A stretch of 64,000 nucleotides of DNA from DIGJ01 sp041821315 (GTDB lineage Bacteria > Bacillota > Clostridia > Lachnospirales > Lachnospiraceae): positions 1 to 64,000 of the forward strand of contig JBGUEO010000021.1 in NCBI GenBank assembly GCA_041821315.1, in the 5' to 3' direction. Under the pieces are notes generated by a model. The model searched no databases, was not told the origin of the DNA, and worked only from the letters and a program-made list of their open reading frames with translations. This document shows positions 6,584 through 15,753 of the stretch, in pieces. The position numbers and the translations under genes were made by a program. How positions within the stretch are numbered: the first letter of the stretch is position 1; each line of letters starts with the position of its first letter.

Positions 6584-7870
6584 ATGAGTTTACAGGTAGA
6601 AAATTTAGAAAAAAATATGGCAAAGCTTACAATAGAAGTGAGTGCAGAAGAATTCGATGCAGCAATTGAAAAAGCCTATCAGAAAGGCAAAGGAAAAATA
6701 AGTGTACAGGGATTTCGTAAAGGAAAAGCACCACGTGCAATGGTAGAAAAAATGTATGGTGCAGGTATCTTCTATGAAGAAGCAGCAAACCTAGTTATTC
6801 CAGAAGCTTATGAACGTGCAGCGAAAGAAAGCGGACTTGATATTGTATCTCAGCCAGATATTGATGTTGTCCAGATTGAAAAGGGTAATCCTTTTATCTT
6901 TACAGCACAAGTTGCAGTAAAACCAGAAGTGACTTTGGGAGATTACAAAGGAATTGAAGTAGAAAATAAAACAGCCGAGGTTGCACCAGAAGAAGTAGAA
7001 GAAGAACTTGATAAAGTGAGAGATCAAAATTCTAGAACGGTAACTGTAGAAGATAGAGCAGCACAGATGGGCGACATTACTACCATTGATTTTGAAGGAT
7101 TTATAGAAGGTACTCCATTTGAAGGTGGCAAGGGAGAGGATTTTGCTTTGACATTGGGCAGTCACTCGTTTGTTGATACATTTGAAGAACAATTAGTTGG
7201 TAAAAATGTTTTGGAAGAACTAGAAGTAAATGTTACGTTCCCAGAAGACTATCAGGCGGCTGAAATTGCAGGAAAACCAGCGATGTTTAAGGTGACAATC
7301 AAAGAAATCAAAGCAAAAGAATTACCAGAATTAGATGATGATTTTGCCCAAGATATTTCTGATTTTGATACATTGGCAGAATATAAGGCGGATGTTGAAA
7401 AGAAAATATTTGAGCGAAAAGAAAAGCAAATTAAAAATGAAAAAGAAGAAGCTATTATTGAAAAAATTGTTGAAAATGCAACGATGGAAATACCAGAACC
7501 TATGATTGATAGTCAGGTGAAACAGATGGCAGAAGATTTTGCTCAACGCGTTCAATCACAAGGCTTATCGATTGAACAATACTTCCAGTTTACGGGTATG
7601 GATTCAAAGAAGTTTATGGAACAGATGAGACCACAGGCTGTAAAACGTGTAGAGACTAGATTGGTACTTGAAGCAATTGTAAAAGCAGAAAATATTGTGG
7701 CTTCACAAGAAGATATTGAAAAGGAAATTGCTGATATGGCAGTTATGTATCAGATGGAAGAAGATAAGTTAAAAGAATTAATTGGAGAAAAAGAAAGAGA
7801 ACAAATTGCGCTTGACATGGCAGTTCAAAAAGCAGTTGAATTTGTTGTAGAAGCATCATCTGAGAAATAG
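6584..7870 (+). CDS. tig: Trigger factor, ribosome-bound chaperone
   Basis: This 428-aa protein has the three trigger-factor parts. The N-terminal ribosome-binding domain carries the signature GFRKGKAPRAMVEKMYG. An FKBP-type prolyl isomerase domain lies at about residues 155-240 (GDITTIDFEGFIEGTPFEGG). A long helical C-terminal chaperone domain follows. It folds nascent chains at the ribosome exit. The ribosome binding site TAGGAGGAAA precedes ATG 6584. It is followed after 13 nt by clpP and then clpX, the usual tig-clpP-clpX order linking folding and proteolysis. Confidence 0.96.
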   Translation: MSLQVENLEKNMAKLTIEVSAEEFDAAIEKAYQKGKGKISVQGFRKGKAPRAMVEKMYGAGIFYEEAANLVIPEAYERAAKESGLDIVSQPDIDVVQIEKGNPFIFTAQVAVKPEVTLGDYKGIEVENKTAEVAPEEVEEELDKVRDQNSRTVTVEDRAAQMGDITTIDFEGFIEGTPFEGGKGEDFALTLGSHSFVDTFEEQLVGKNVLEELEVNVTFPEDYQAAEIAGKPAMFKVTIKEIKAKELPELDDDFAQDISDFDTLAEYKADVEKKIFERKEKQIKNEKEEAIIEKIVENATMEIPEPMIDSQVKQMAEDFAQRVQSQGLSIEQYFQFTGMDSKKFMEQMRPQAVKRVETRLVLEAIVKAENIVASQEDIEKEIADMAVMYQMEEDKLKELIGEKEREQIALDMAVQKAVEFVVEASSEK

Positions 7871-7883
7871 GAGGTAGTGTTAG

Positions 7884-8465
7884 ATGAGTTTAGTACCTTA
7901 TGTTATCGAACAAACAAGCCGTGGAGAAAGATCCTATGACATTTATAGTAGACTTTTAAAAGATAGAATTATTTTTCTTGGCGAAGAAGTAAATGAGACA
8001 ACAGCAAGTATTATTGTTGCACAGTTATTATTTTTAGAATCCGAAGATCCTGGGAAGGATATTAATTTATACATCAATAGTCCTGGTGGTTCTGTAACTG
8101 CTGGTATGGCTATTTTTGATACAATGAAGTATATTAAATGTGATGTTTCTACTATTTGTATAGGAATGGCAGCTAGTATGGGAGCATTTCTTTTAGCAGG
8201 CGGTACAAAAGGAAAGAGACTTGCACTTCCAAATGCAGAAATCATGATTCATCAACCACTTGGTGGGACACAAGGTCAAGCCACTGATATGATTATTGCA
8301 GCAGAACATATGCGGAGAACCAAGCAAAAGTTAAATGCGATATTAAGTGAAAACACAGGTAAACCATTGGATATTATTCAAGCGGATACGGAAAGAGACA
8401 ACTGGAAGACAGCAGAAGAAGCCAAGGAATATGGTCTTATCGACAACATTATTATGAGTCGTTAA
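7884..8465 (+). CDS. clpP: ATP-dependent Clp protease proteolytic subunit
   Basis: The 193-aa product has the serine-protease triad Ser98 (in GMAASMGAF), His123 (in MIHQPLGG) and Asp172. It assembles as a 14-mer chamber that degrades proteins fed by ClpX or other Clp ATPases. The ATG follows GGAGGTAGTG and lies 13 nt after tig, with clpX 33 nt downstream, so the three are probably co-transcribed. Confidence 0.97.
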   Translation: MSLVPYVIEQTSRGERSYDIYSRLLKDRIIFLGEEVNETTASIIVAQLLFLESEDPGKDINLYINSPGGSVTAGMAIFDTMKYIKCDVSTICIGMAASMGAFLLAGGTKGKRLALPNAEIMIHQPLGGTQGQATDMIIAAEHMRRTKQKLNAILSENTGKPLDIIQADTERDNWKTAEEAKEYGLIDNIIMSR

Positions 8466-8498
8466 TTCTTGTGAAACAAGCGTATAAGGAGATTAAAT

Positions 8499-9797
8499 AT
8501 GGCAAATCGTGGAGACGATAGAAAGCAGCTAAGGTGCTCCTTTTGTAATAAGACACAAGATCAGGTGCGAAAGCTGATTGCAGGTCCCAACGTATATATT
8601 TGTGATGAATGTATTGAAATATGTTCTGAAATTATTGAAGAAGAATTTGAAGAAAATGAAATTGATGAGAGCACAATTAATTTGCTTAAACCAATTGAGA
8701 TTAAAGATTTCTTGGATCAATATGTAATTGGGCAAAATGAGGCAAAGATGACTTTGGCTGTGTCTGTTTATAACCATTATAAAAGAATAATGGCGGAAAA
8801 AGACTTAGATGTAGAAATACAAAAAAGCAATATCATCATGGTTGGACCAACGGGTTCTGGTAAAACATTTTTAGCACAGACACTTGCTAAGCTTTTAAAT
8901 GTTCCGTTTGCGATCGCAGACGCTACTGCACTTACGGAAGCTGGATATGTAGGGGAAGATGTCGAAAACATCTTACTTAAATTAATTCAAGCAGCAGACT
9001 ATGATGTGGAGCGTGCAGAACGTGGGATAATCTACATTGATGAAATTGATAAAATTACAAGAAAATCTGAAAATACATCGATTACAAGGGATGTATCTGG
9101 TGAAGGTGTACAGCAAGCGCTACTTAAAATTTTGGAAGGAACGGTTGCAAGCGTACCACCGCAAGGAGGTAGAAAGCATCCACATCAGGAATTTATTCAG
9201 GTTGATACTACAAATATTTTGTTTATTTGTGGTGGAGCTTTTGATGGATTAGAAAAAATTATCGAAGCAAGAATTGGAGAGAAATCAATTGGATTTGGTG
9301 CAAAACTTGCGGAGTTAAACAAAGATAATGTGGGTGAGTTGTTTAAAAAGGTACTTCCACAGGATTTTGTTAAATTTGGATTGATTCCTGAATTTGTTGG
9401 TCGAGTACCAGTAAGTGTAGGGTTAGATTTATTAGATGAAGATGCACTGGTTCGTATTTTAACGGAACCCAAAAATGCAATCATAAAACAGTATAAAAAG
9501 CTGTTTGAAATTGACGGAGTTGAACTTGATTTTGAGAAAGAGGCAATCCGTGAAATTGCAAGACGTTCGGTTGAAAGAAAGACAGGGGCAAGAGGACTTC
9601 GAGCAATTATGGAATCTGTTATGATGGATTCGATGTATCGGATTCCTTCAGATGAGACGGTTGTAAAATGTTTTATTACAAAAGATGCTGTTGATAATAA
9701 AATTGCGGCTGACCTGATTTATTCAGAAGATAATCAGCCGAGAAAAACAAGTGGTAAAAAGGCTTCTAAAAAGTCAAATGATAATGAAATTGCATAA
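8499..9797 (+). CDS. clpX: ClpX ATPase, unfoldase of ClpXP
   Basis: This 432-aa AAA+ protein begins with a C4 zinc-binding domain (Cys13, Cys16, Cys35, Cys38). It has Walker A GPTGSGKT (116-123), Walker B IIYIDEID (around 177-184), a pore loop region with GYVGED, and the sensor/C-terminal domain with KTGARGLRAI. The C-terminal tail is Lys/Ser-rich. It recognises, unfolds and threads substrates into ClpP. It has an AAGGAG site 7 nt before the ATG. A moderate hairpin terminator separates it from lon. Confidence 0.97.
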   Translation: MANRGDDRKQLRCSFCNKTQDQVRKLIAGPNVYICDECIEICSEIIEEEFEENEIDESTINLLKPIEIKDFLDQYVIGQNEAKMTLAVSVYNHYKRIMAEKDLDVEIQKSNIIMVGPTGSGKTFLAQTLAKLLNVPFAIADATALTEAGYVGEDVENILLKLIQAADYDVERAERGIIYIDEIDKITRKSENTSITRDVSGEGVQQALLKILEGTVASVPPQGGRKHPHQEFIQVDTTNILFICGGAFDGLEKIIEARIGEKSIGFGAKLAELNKDNVGELFKKVLPQDFVKFGLIPEFVGRVPVSVGLDLLDEDALVRILTEPKNAIIKQYKKLFEIDGVELDFEKEAIREIARRSVERKTGARGLRAIMESVMMDSMYRIPSDETVVKCFITKDAVDNKIAADLIYSEDNQPRKTSGKKASKKSNDNEIA

Positions 9798-9805
9798 TTA
9801 ATTAG

Positions 9806-9850
9806 GGGACTGTTGTGAAACTTTCTATTTTCCAACAGTCTTTTGTTTTA
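9806..9850 (+). terminator. Terminator between clpX and lon
   Basis: GACTGTTG (9808-9815) pairs with CAACAGTC (9833-9840), followed by TTTTGTTTTA. Only 30 nt remain before lon, with no obvious promoter, so some read-through is likely. Confidence 0.75.
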
Positions 9851-9880
9851 CGTGTTGATTTAGGTTAGGAGGAACAAAAG

Positions 9881-12223
9881 ATGAGGGATGATAAAAAGGT
9901 ATTGCCGGTAATTGCTCTTCGGGGAATGACTATTTTGCCAGGTATGATGCTTCATTTTGATATAAAGCGAAAAACTTCCATTGCAGCAATGGAAGAGTCT
10001 ATGCTCACGGATCAGATGATATTTGTAGTCATGCAGCGTGACGATACATTGGAATCCCCGCAAGGAGAAGAAGATTTACATGAGGTAGGTACTATAGCAA
10101 GTATAAAGCAGATTATTCGCCTCCCAGAGGATATCATTCGAGTAATGGTTGCAGGAATTCAAAGAGCGGGACTTAAGGAAATTATTGCAGAAGATCCGTA
10201 TTTAAAAGCAGAGGTAGTAATCTATAAAGATTTAAGTATAGAAAATATAAGTGAGACGGAGAAACAAGCAATGCTCCGGGGATTAAAAGATTTAGTGATG
10301 GTTTATGAAGCAGTTATTGGTAAAATGCCGAATGCTGCAATTCAGAATGTTGATGGAGTTGAAAATGTTGAAAAATTGATTGAAGAAATTATCAATAATA
10401 TTTTAGCTACTCCAAATCAAAAACAGTTGATTCTTAATGAAGTGGATGTGATGAAACGATACACGGCTTTGTCTATTTTGCTAAGTCAGGAGATAGAAAT
10501 TCTTCGAATAAAAAAGGATTTTCAAGAAAAAGTGAAAGAGCATGTTGACAAAAATCAAAAGGAATATCTACTTCGGGAACAAATGAAAGTAATTCGAGAA
10601 GAATTAGGTGAGACGAATGCAGAAACGGATGTAGAAATATTTGAGCAAAAATTGAAAAAAATAAATGCGTCTAAGGAAGTAAAAGAAATCATTAAAAAAG
10701 AAATTAATCGGTTTAAGAATATTGGATCAAATTCATCAGAAAGTAGTGTCTCTAGAGGATATATAGAGACTTTACTTGCTCTCCCGTGGGATGAGATGAG
10801 TGAAGATAATGAAGATATTAAGCATGCGAAAAAAATATTAAAAGAAGAACACTATGGACTTGAAAAAATAAAAGAGCGAGTTTTGGAATATTTAGCAGTT
10901 CGCGCGTTAAATGGTGGAGGGGATAGTCCTATTATTTGCTTGGTTGGACCACCTGGGACAGGAAAGACTTCTATTGCAAGAAGCGTTGCAAATGCTTTTG
11001 GAAAAAAATATATAAGAATTTGTCTGGGTGGCGTAAGAGATGAAGCAGAGATTCGAGGTCATCGCAGAACTTATGTAGGAGCGATGCCAGGACGGATTGC
11101 AGTTGGACTTAAAAATGCCAAAGTTAAAAATCCATTGATGCTATTGGATGAAATTGATAAAGTAAGCAGTGACCATAAAGGAGATCCATCTTCTGCGCTA
11201 TTAGAGGTTCTTGATTCTGAGCAAAATGTGAAATTTATGGATCATTATGTAGAGATACCAATTGATTTATCTGAAGTCTTGTTTATTGCTACGGCGAATA
11301 CAACACAGACGATTCCAAGACCGTTACTTGACCGCATGGAAATAATTGAAGTGAGCAGCTATACCGAAAGTGAGAAGTTTCATATTGCGAAGCAACATTT
11401 ATTGCCAAAAGTGATTCAAAAAAATGGACTTGAAAAGAAACAATTGTCGATTAGCACAAAGGCGTTAGAAAAAATAATCAATCATTACACCAAGGAGGCA
11501 GGTGTTCGTAATCTAGAACGTCGTCTTGGAGAAATTTCGAGAAAAGCTGCAAAAGAGATTTTTCAAAATGAAAAGCAAAACGTTCGAATCAATGAAACGA
11601 ATCTTCATAACTATTTAGGAAAAGAAAAATATAGGTTTCAAGAAGCAAACAAAGTGGACGAAGTTGGTGTGGTAAGAGGTCTTGCATGGACAAGTGTTGG
11701 TGGTGACACCCTTGAAATAGAAGTCTTGATAATACCAGGAAAAGGCGAGGTTCAGCTGACGGGTCAGCTTGGTGATGTAATGAAAGAATCTGCAAAAACA
11801 GGTATTAGTTATATACGCTCGATTAGTGAAAGCTATGGAGTGAAGAAAAACTTCTTTGAAAAGAATGACATTCATATTCATATTCCAGAGGGTGCAGTGC
11901 CCAAAGACGGACCATCTGCAGGAATCACAATGGCAATTGCAATACTCTCTGCGATTCTAGATAAGAAAGTGAGAGCGGATCTGGCAATGACCGGCGAAAT
12001 TACACTTCGCGGGCGTGTGCTTCCAATCGGTGGCCTCAAAGAAAAAATAATTGCAGCAAAAAAGGCAAATATAAAAGAAGTTTTGGTTCCAAAACAAAAT
12101 GAGAAAGATGTTTGTGAGTTAGAACAAGAAATCCTAGATGGAATAGTGATTACGTTTGTTGAAAATATGGAACAGGTGATTGAGCAGTCTTTTATTGAGG
12201 AGGAAGTGAAACGATGCATATAA
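9881..12223 (+). CDS. lon: ATP-dependent protease Lon
   Basis: At 780 aa this is a full-length LonA: N-terminal substrate domain, helical linker, AAA+ module with Walker A GPPGTGKT (356-363) and Walker B LMLLDEIDK, and the C-terminal protease with the Ser-Lys dyad Ser679 (DGPSAG) and Lys722 (GGLKEK). It degrades misfolded and regulatory proteins. The start at 9881 follows TTAGGAGGAAC. Its end overlaps ysxC by 10 nt, so the two are translationally coupled. Confidence 0.97.
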   Translation: MRDDKKVLPVIALRGMTILPGMMLHFDIKRKTSIAAMEESMLTDQMIFVVMQRDDTLESPQGEEDLHEVGTIASIKQIIRLPEDIIRVMVAGIQRAGLKEIIAEDPYLKAEVVIYKDLSIENISETEKQAMLRGLKDLVMVYEAVIGKMPNAAIQNVDGVENVEKLIEEIINNILATPNQKQLILNEVDVMKRYTALSILLSQEIEILRIKKDFQEKVKEHVDKNQKEYLLREQMKVIREELGETNAETDVEIFEQKLKKINASKEVKEIIKKEINRFKNIGSNSSESSVSRGYIETLLALPWDEMSEDNEDIKHAKKILKEEHYGLEKIKERVLEYLAVRALNGGGDSPIICLVGPPGTGKTSIARSVANAFGKKYIRICLGGVRDEAEIRGHRRTYVGAMPGRIAVGLKNAKVKNPLMLLDEIDKVSSDHKGDPSSALLEVLDSEQNVKFMDHYVEIPIDLSEVLFIATANTTQTIPRPLLDRMEIIEVSSYTESEKFHIAKQHLLPKVIQKNGLEKKQLSISTKALEKIINHYTKEAGVRNLERRLGEISRKAAKEIFQNEKQNVRINETNLHNYLGKEKYRFQEANKVDEVGVVRGLAWTSVGGDTLEIEVLIIPGKGEVQLTGQLGDVMKESAKTGISYIRSISESYGVKKNFFEKNDIHIHIPEGAVPKDGPSAGITMAIAILSAILDKKVRADLAMTGEITLRGRVLPIGGLKEKIIAAKKANIKEVLVPKQNEKDVCELEQEILDGIVITFVENMEQVIEQSFIEEEVKRCI

Positions 12224-12813
12224 AATCAGTCAATTTAGAAACCGTTTGCGGTATTACAAGCACATTACCAGAAAATGATAAAATGGAAATTGCATTTTCG
12301 GGAAAGTCAAACGTAGGAAAGTCTTCTCTAATTAATGCGCTTATGAACCGAAAATCGTATGCTAGAATTTCACAACAACCAGGAAAGACACAGACAATTA
12401 ATTTTTATAATATCAATGATTGCTTATATTTTGTGGATCTCCCAGGATACGGATATGCAAAAGTTTCCATTGAGGTAAAGAAAAAATGGGGAGCAATGAT
12501 TGATAACTATTTAAAAAATACGAAGCAACTGCGTATTTTGTTTCTATTAGTGGATATTCGTCATGAACCTTCGCAAAATGATGTAGACATGTATAAATGG
12601 TGCTTGCGCTATGGATATAATCCAATCGTGATTGCTACAAAGTCTGACAAAATTAGTCGCGGTGCTTTACAAAAACATATGGCAATCATTCGCAAAAAAT
12701 TAGAGTGTATCGAAGATACTCCCATCATTCCATTTTCTTCTTTAAACAAATCGGGGAGAGATGAGATTTGGGAATACATTGAAGATATGTTAACTTATTA
12801 TGAAGAAGAGTAA
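12214..12813 (+). CDS. ysxC: Ribosome biogenesis GTPase YsxC/EngB
   Basis: This 199-aa TRAFAC GTPase has G1 GKSNVGKSSL, G2 region QQPGKTQTINFY, G3 DLPGYGYAK and G4 TKSDK. The family acts in assembly of the 50S subunit. The ATG lies inside the lon end behind GGAGGAAGTG, an arrangement common in Firmicutes. A long hairpin terminator follows. Confidence 0.95.
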   Translation: MHIKSVNLETVCGITSTLPENDKMEIAFSGKSNVGKSSLINALMNRKSYARISQQPGKTQTINFYNINDCLYFVDLPGYGYAKVSIEVKKKWGAMIDNYLKNTKQLRILFLLVDIRHEPSQNDVDMYKWCLRYGYNPIVIATKSDKISRGALQKHMAIIRKKLECIEDTPIIPFSSLNKSGRDEIWEYIEDMLTYYEEE

Positions 12814-12819
12814 AAATAG

Positions 12820-12880
12820 AAAAACCGCAATTGACTGCACCTTTGAAACTGAAATTTGGTGTAGAGTCATTGCGGTTTTT
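12820..12880 (+). terminator. Terminator between ysxC and the convergent DUF4364 gene
   Basis: The arms AAAAACCGCAAT and ATTGCGGTTTTT with internal GACT/AGTC pairing form a long stem, with T-runs at both ends. It can serve both the plus-strand ysxC and the minus-strand operon ending at 12903. Confidence 0.85.
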
Positions 12881-12902
12881 GCTTGTGATTTGGTTGTTTT
12901 AT

Positions 12903-13418
12903 TTATAACAATTCTTGCATAAGATGGGCATAGATTTCCTGACTTTTTTCTCTCCAGTTATTACATATGGAAGCAGCTTCTTCTTCTGAAGTAACCGTTA
13001 AGCTTACTTCAACAATTTTACTTCCTCTTTCCTGAACATAGCAGTGGGCGACGAATTCACCTTTCTTTCCTTCATAATAATCAGATAATGTAGAAACTTC
13101 TTCACGAAGTTTATATTTATTTTCTTTTAAAAAGTCAAAAATTTCGGCCTTAATGGTGTCGCCAATTTCTTTGTTAAAAAAATCAAGCGTCTCTCTGCCT
13201 GCCTCTGTAATTAAAAAATAAGAACTGTTACGAATCGTTTCACCTTTTAATAGGGAAGCGGTATCTAATTCTTTGATGGCTTGTTGAATATTAAAATAAT
13301 CCGTATAGCCTTTATCAAGTATAAAATTTGACATTTGAGCATTTGTCAATGGAAAATCCACTTTATCTAATAGAAATAGGATGATTAACTTGTAAAGTGT
13401 CATTGAATCTGAATTCAT
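12903..13418 (-). CDS. DUF4364 family protein
   Basis: This 171-aa protein matches the clostridial DUF4364 family in layout. An N-terminal winged-helix-like part (LYKLIILFLLDKVDFPLTNAQ, then YTDYFNIQQAIKEL, then YFLITEAGRETL) is followed by a mixed alpha/beta C-terminal half with acidic and Glu-rich stretches. The family is uncharacterised; the winged-helix look suggests DNA binding, which is inference. It starts 3 nt after the stop of the radical SAM gene and is the last gene of the minus-strand operon. Confidence 0.8.
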   Translation of the reverse strand: MNSDSMTLYKLIILFLLDKVDFPLTNAQMSNFILDKGYTDYFNIQQAIKELDTASLLKGETIRNSSYFLITEAGRETLDFFNKEIGDTIKAEIFDFLKENKYKLREEVSTLSDYYEGKKGEFVAHCYVQERGSKIVEVSLTVTSEEEAASICNNWREKSQEIYAHLMQELL

Positions 13419-13421
13419 AAA

Positions 13422-14372
13422 TTACCAGTCCTTTCCCTGCCAAGAATCTCTTAATTTTAAATTTCGATGGATTTCATTCATTACATGTTTCTTTTGCATG
13501 CTCCATAGTGGAGCTAATAAAAGATCTCTTGGACCATCTCCTGTAATGCGATGAATCACAATATTTGGAGGAAGCTGCTCTAAACAATGGATTACGAGGT
13601 CAATATATTCATCGAGTGATAAAATTTTAAACTCATGGATATGATCTGCTAAATCAGTTCCCTTTAATACATGCAATAATTGAAGCTTGACACCTTGAAT
13701 CGGCAGAGTTCCAATGTAGTGAATAGATTCAAGTACATCTTCTGTTGTTTCAAAAGGAAGACCTAGAATTAAATGTGTAATAATAGGAATATTACGTTGA
13801 TTAAGACTAAAAACGGCTTTTGTAAAAATAGAAAGCGGATAGCCACGCCGGATGAAAACAGCGGTTTTCTCATGTATTGTTTGCAGTCCAAGTTCAACCC
13901 AAACAGGCTTTATTTGATTGAGACTCTCTAAAAGATCGAGGATTTCAGGAGAAAGGCAATCGGGTCTTGTCGCAATGGATAATCCTACAATCAAAGGATG
14001 TGAAATCGCTTCTAAAAAAAGATCTCTTAGATATTCTACAGAGGCATACGTATTGGTGTAAGATTGAAAATACGCAATAAATTTATTACATATTAACGAC
14101 TTTTGACTCTTTTGTTTGGAGGATTGAACACCAATAATGGCTCGATTAATTTGCTCAGTCACAGAGGATATGTGCGCTGCCGCAAAATCACCACTTCCTC
14201 CGGCACTACAGAAAATACAGCCTCTTGTATCGAGTGTACCGTCACGGTTTGGACAGGTCATACCGCCATCTAAAGCAACTTTGTATACTTTTTCTCCAAA
14301 TGTTTGCTTTAAAAAGTAATCCAAAGAGAAATATCGTTTATCATTCCACATTTTTACCACTTGCTTTTCCAT
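13422..14372 (-). CDS. TIGR01212-type radical SAM protein (YtqA/YhcC-like)
   Basis: The 316-aa product has the family signature at residues 32-58: GGMTCPNRDGTLDTRGCIFC. This is an unusual spacing of the three cluster-binding cysteines of radical SAM enzymes. It is followed by the HPLIVGLSIATRPDCL strand and the GLQTIHE motif. The reaction of this family is not established to my knowledge; some members are linked to RNA or cofactor modification. ATG 14372 is preceded by AGGACG. It lies between a malic enzyme gene (8 nt upstream) and DUF4364 (3 nt downstream). Confidence 0.88.
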   Translation of the reverse strand: MEKQVVKMWNDKRYFSLDYFLKQTFGEKVYKVALDGGMTCPNRDGTLDTRGCIFCSAGGSGDFAAAHISSVTEQINRAIIGVQSSKQKSQKSLICNKFIAYFQSYTNTYASVEYLRDLFLEAISHPLIVGLSIATRPDCLSPEILDLLESLNQIKPVWVELGLQTIHEKTAVFIRRGYPLSIFTKAVFSLNQRNIPIITHLILGLPFETTEDVLESIHYIGTLPIQGVKLQLLHVLKGTDLADHIHEFKILSLDEYIDLVIHCLEQLPPNIVIHRITGDGPRDLLLAPLWSMQKKHVMNEIHRNLKLRDSWQGKDW

Positions 14373-14380
14373 GTCACGTC

Positions 14381-15532
14381 CTATCTGATATGAGATTTAA
14401 CTGCTTCACTCACTACCTGTGCTACTTCGGGATGAAAGGCTTCTGGAAGAATGTGGTCATCGGTTAATTCGTCCTCTTTCACAAGGTTTGCAATGGCGAG
14501 CGCAGCGGAAAGCTTCATTTCCTCTGTTATTTGATCAGCGCGTCCTTCTAGAGCACCTTTAAATATTCCTGGAAATGCAATGACATTGTTGACCTGGTTT
14601 GGAAAATCAGAGCGGCCAGTACCAATAATTCGTGCACCTGCTTTTTTTGCAATGTCAGGCATAATTTCTGGGATTGGATTTGCCATTGCAAACAAGATAG
14701 AATCCTTATTCATGGAAGCAACCATCGTAGCGGTAACAATATTTGGAGCAGAAACACCAATGAAGATATCTGCGCCTATCAGGGCATCGCTTAACGTACC
14801 TTCTTTGTTATCCAAATTTGTATAGGATAACATTTCTTTTTGCATCCAGTTTAAGTCTTTTGTAGAATTTGTTAAGATGCCACTACGATCGCAAAGCACT
14901 AAATGCTTAAAACCATAGGAAAGTAAAAGTTTTGCAATCGCAATTCCAGCAGAACCAGCACCATTTACTACAACCTTACAGGATTCTTTTTCTTTTCCTA
15001 CTAACTTTAGAGAATTAATAATTCCAGCTAGTACAACAATAGCAGTCCCATGTTGATCATCATGGAAAACGGGAATATCTAAAAGCTCCTTAAGTCTGCT
15101 TTCAATTTCAAAACATCGTGGAGCCGATATGTCTTCTAAGTTGATTCCTCCAAAAGCAGGAGCAATGTTTACAATTGTTTTGATTATTTCTTCGGTATCT
15201 TGTGTATCGAGACAGATAGGAAATGCATTTATGCCTCCGAACTCTTTGAAAAGTACGCACTTTCCCTCCATTACAGGCATTGCAGCGTAGGGACCTATGT
15301 TGCCAAGCCCAAGGACAGCACTTCCATCAGAAACTACAGCAACAGTATTTGCCTTGATGGTATATTTGTAAACAGCATCTCTATCTTTTGCAATCACCTT
15401 GCATGGTTCAGCAACACCAGGTGTATAAGAAAGCGCTAAATCTTCGCTTGTTTTTACCTGACATTTTGGTGTAGTATTTAGTTTCCCATTCCATTCTTCA
15501 TGAAGGGCAAGAGCCCGTTCAAATGTCGTCAT
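14381..15532 (-). CDS. NAD(P)-dependent malic enzyme
   Basis: This short bacterial malic enzyme (383 aa) decarboxylates malate to pyruvate. It shows SYTPGVAEPC, the divalent-metal region FGGINLEDISAPRCFEIE followed by FHDDQHGTAIV, and the Rossmann loop NGAGSAGIAIAKLL. The start at 15532 (MTTFERALAL) is chosen because TAGGAG sits 9 nt upstream; an in-frame ATG at 15550 would lack a site. The coenzyme cannot be decided with certainty. It is the first gene of the three-gene minus-strand operon and diverges from rho. Confidence 0.92.
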   Translation of the reverse strand: MTTFERALALHEEWNGKLNTTPKCQVKTSEDLALSYTPGVAEPCKVIAKDRDAVYKYTIKANTVAVVSDGSAVLGLGNIGPYAAMPVMEGKCVLFKEFGGINAFPICLDTQDTEEIIKTIVNIAPAFGGINLEDISAPRCFEIESRLKELLDIPVFHDDQHGTAIVVLAGIINSLKLVGKEKESCKVVVNGAGSAGIAIAKLLLSYGFKHLVLCDRSGILTNSTKDLNWMQKEMLSYTNLDNKEGTLSDALIGADIFIGVSAPNIVTATMVASMNKDSILFAMANPIPEIMPDIAKKAGARIIGTGRSDFPNQVNNVIAFPGIFKGALEGRADQITEEMKLSAALAIANLVKEDELTDDHILPEAFHPEVAQVVSEAVKSHIR

Positions 15533-15636
15533 TTTGCATTCTCCTATCATGATTATCTTCTTAAATGAAGTATGATTTTATTAAGCACCAATATTAATGA
15601 TAACATTATGAAATATGTAAATCAAGGAAAAAAACA

Positions 15637-15664
15637 TTGCATTTTGTAAGTGTAAGTGTATAAT
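15637..15664 (+). promoter_or_regulatory. Promoter of rho
   Basis: TTGCAT (15637-15642) and TATAAT (15659-15664) are spaced 16 nt. The leader of about 80 nt contains a perfect 7-bp hairpin, TTTTGCA/TGCAAAA (15711-15728), just before the rho ribosome binding site; its role is unknown. Confidence 0.6.
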
Positions 15665-15753
15665 TAAAACTAATAACACCCTAGTTATAGAAGCACAAGT
15701 CAAAAAGTTCTTTTGCAAATCTGCAAAACGAATCCGTGATAAAAGGAGAAAAT

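Noticed and set aside
9881..12223. Frameshift or truncation in lon
   Set aside because: The frame is intact with both ATPase and protease active-site residues at the expected places.
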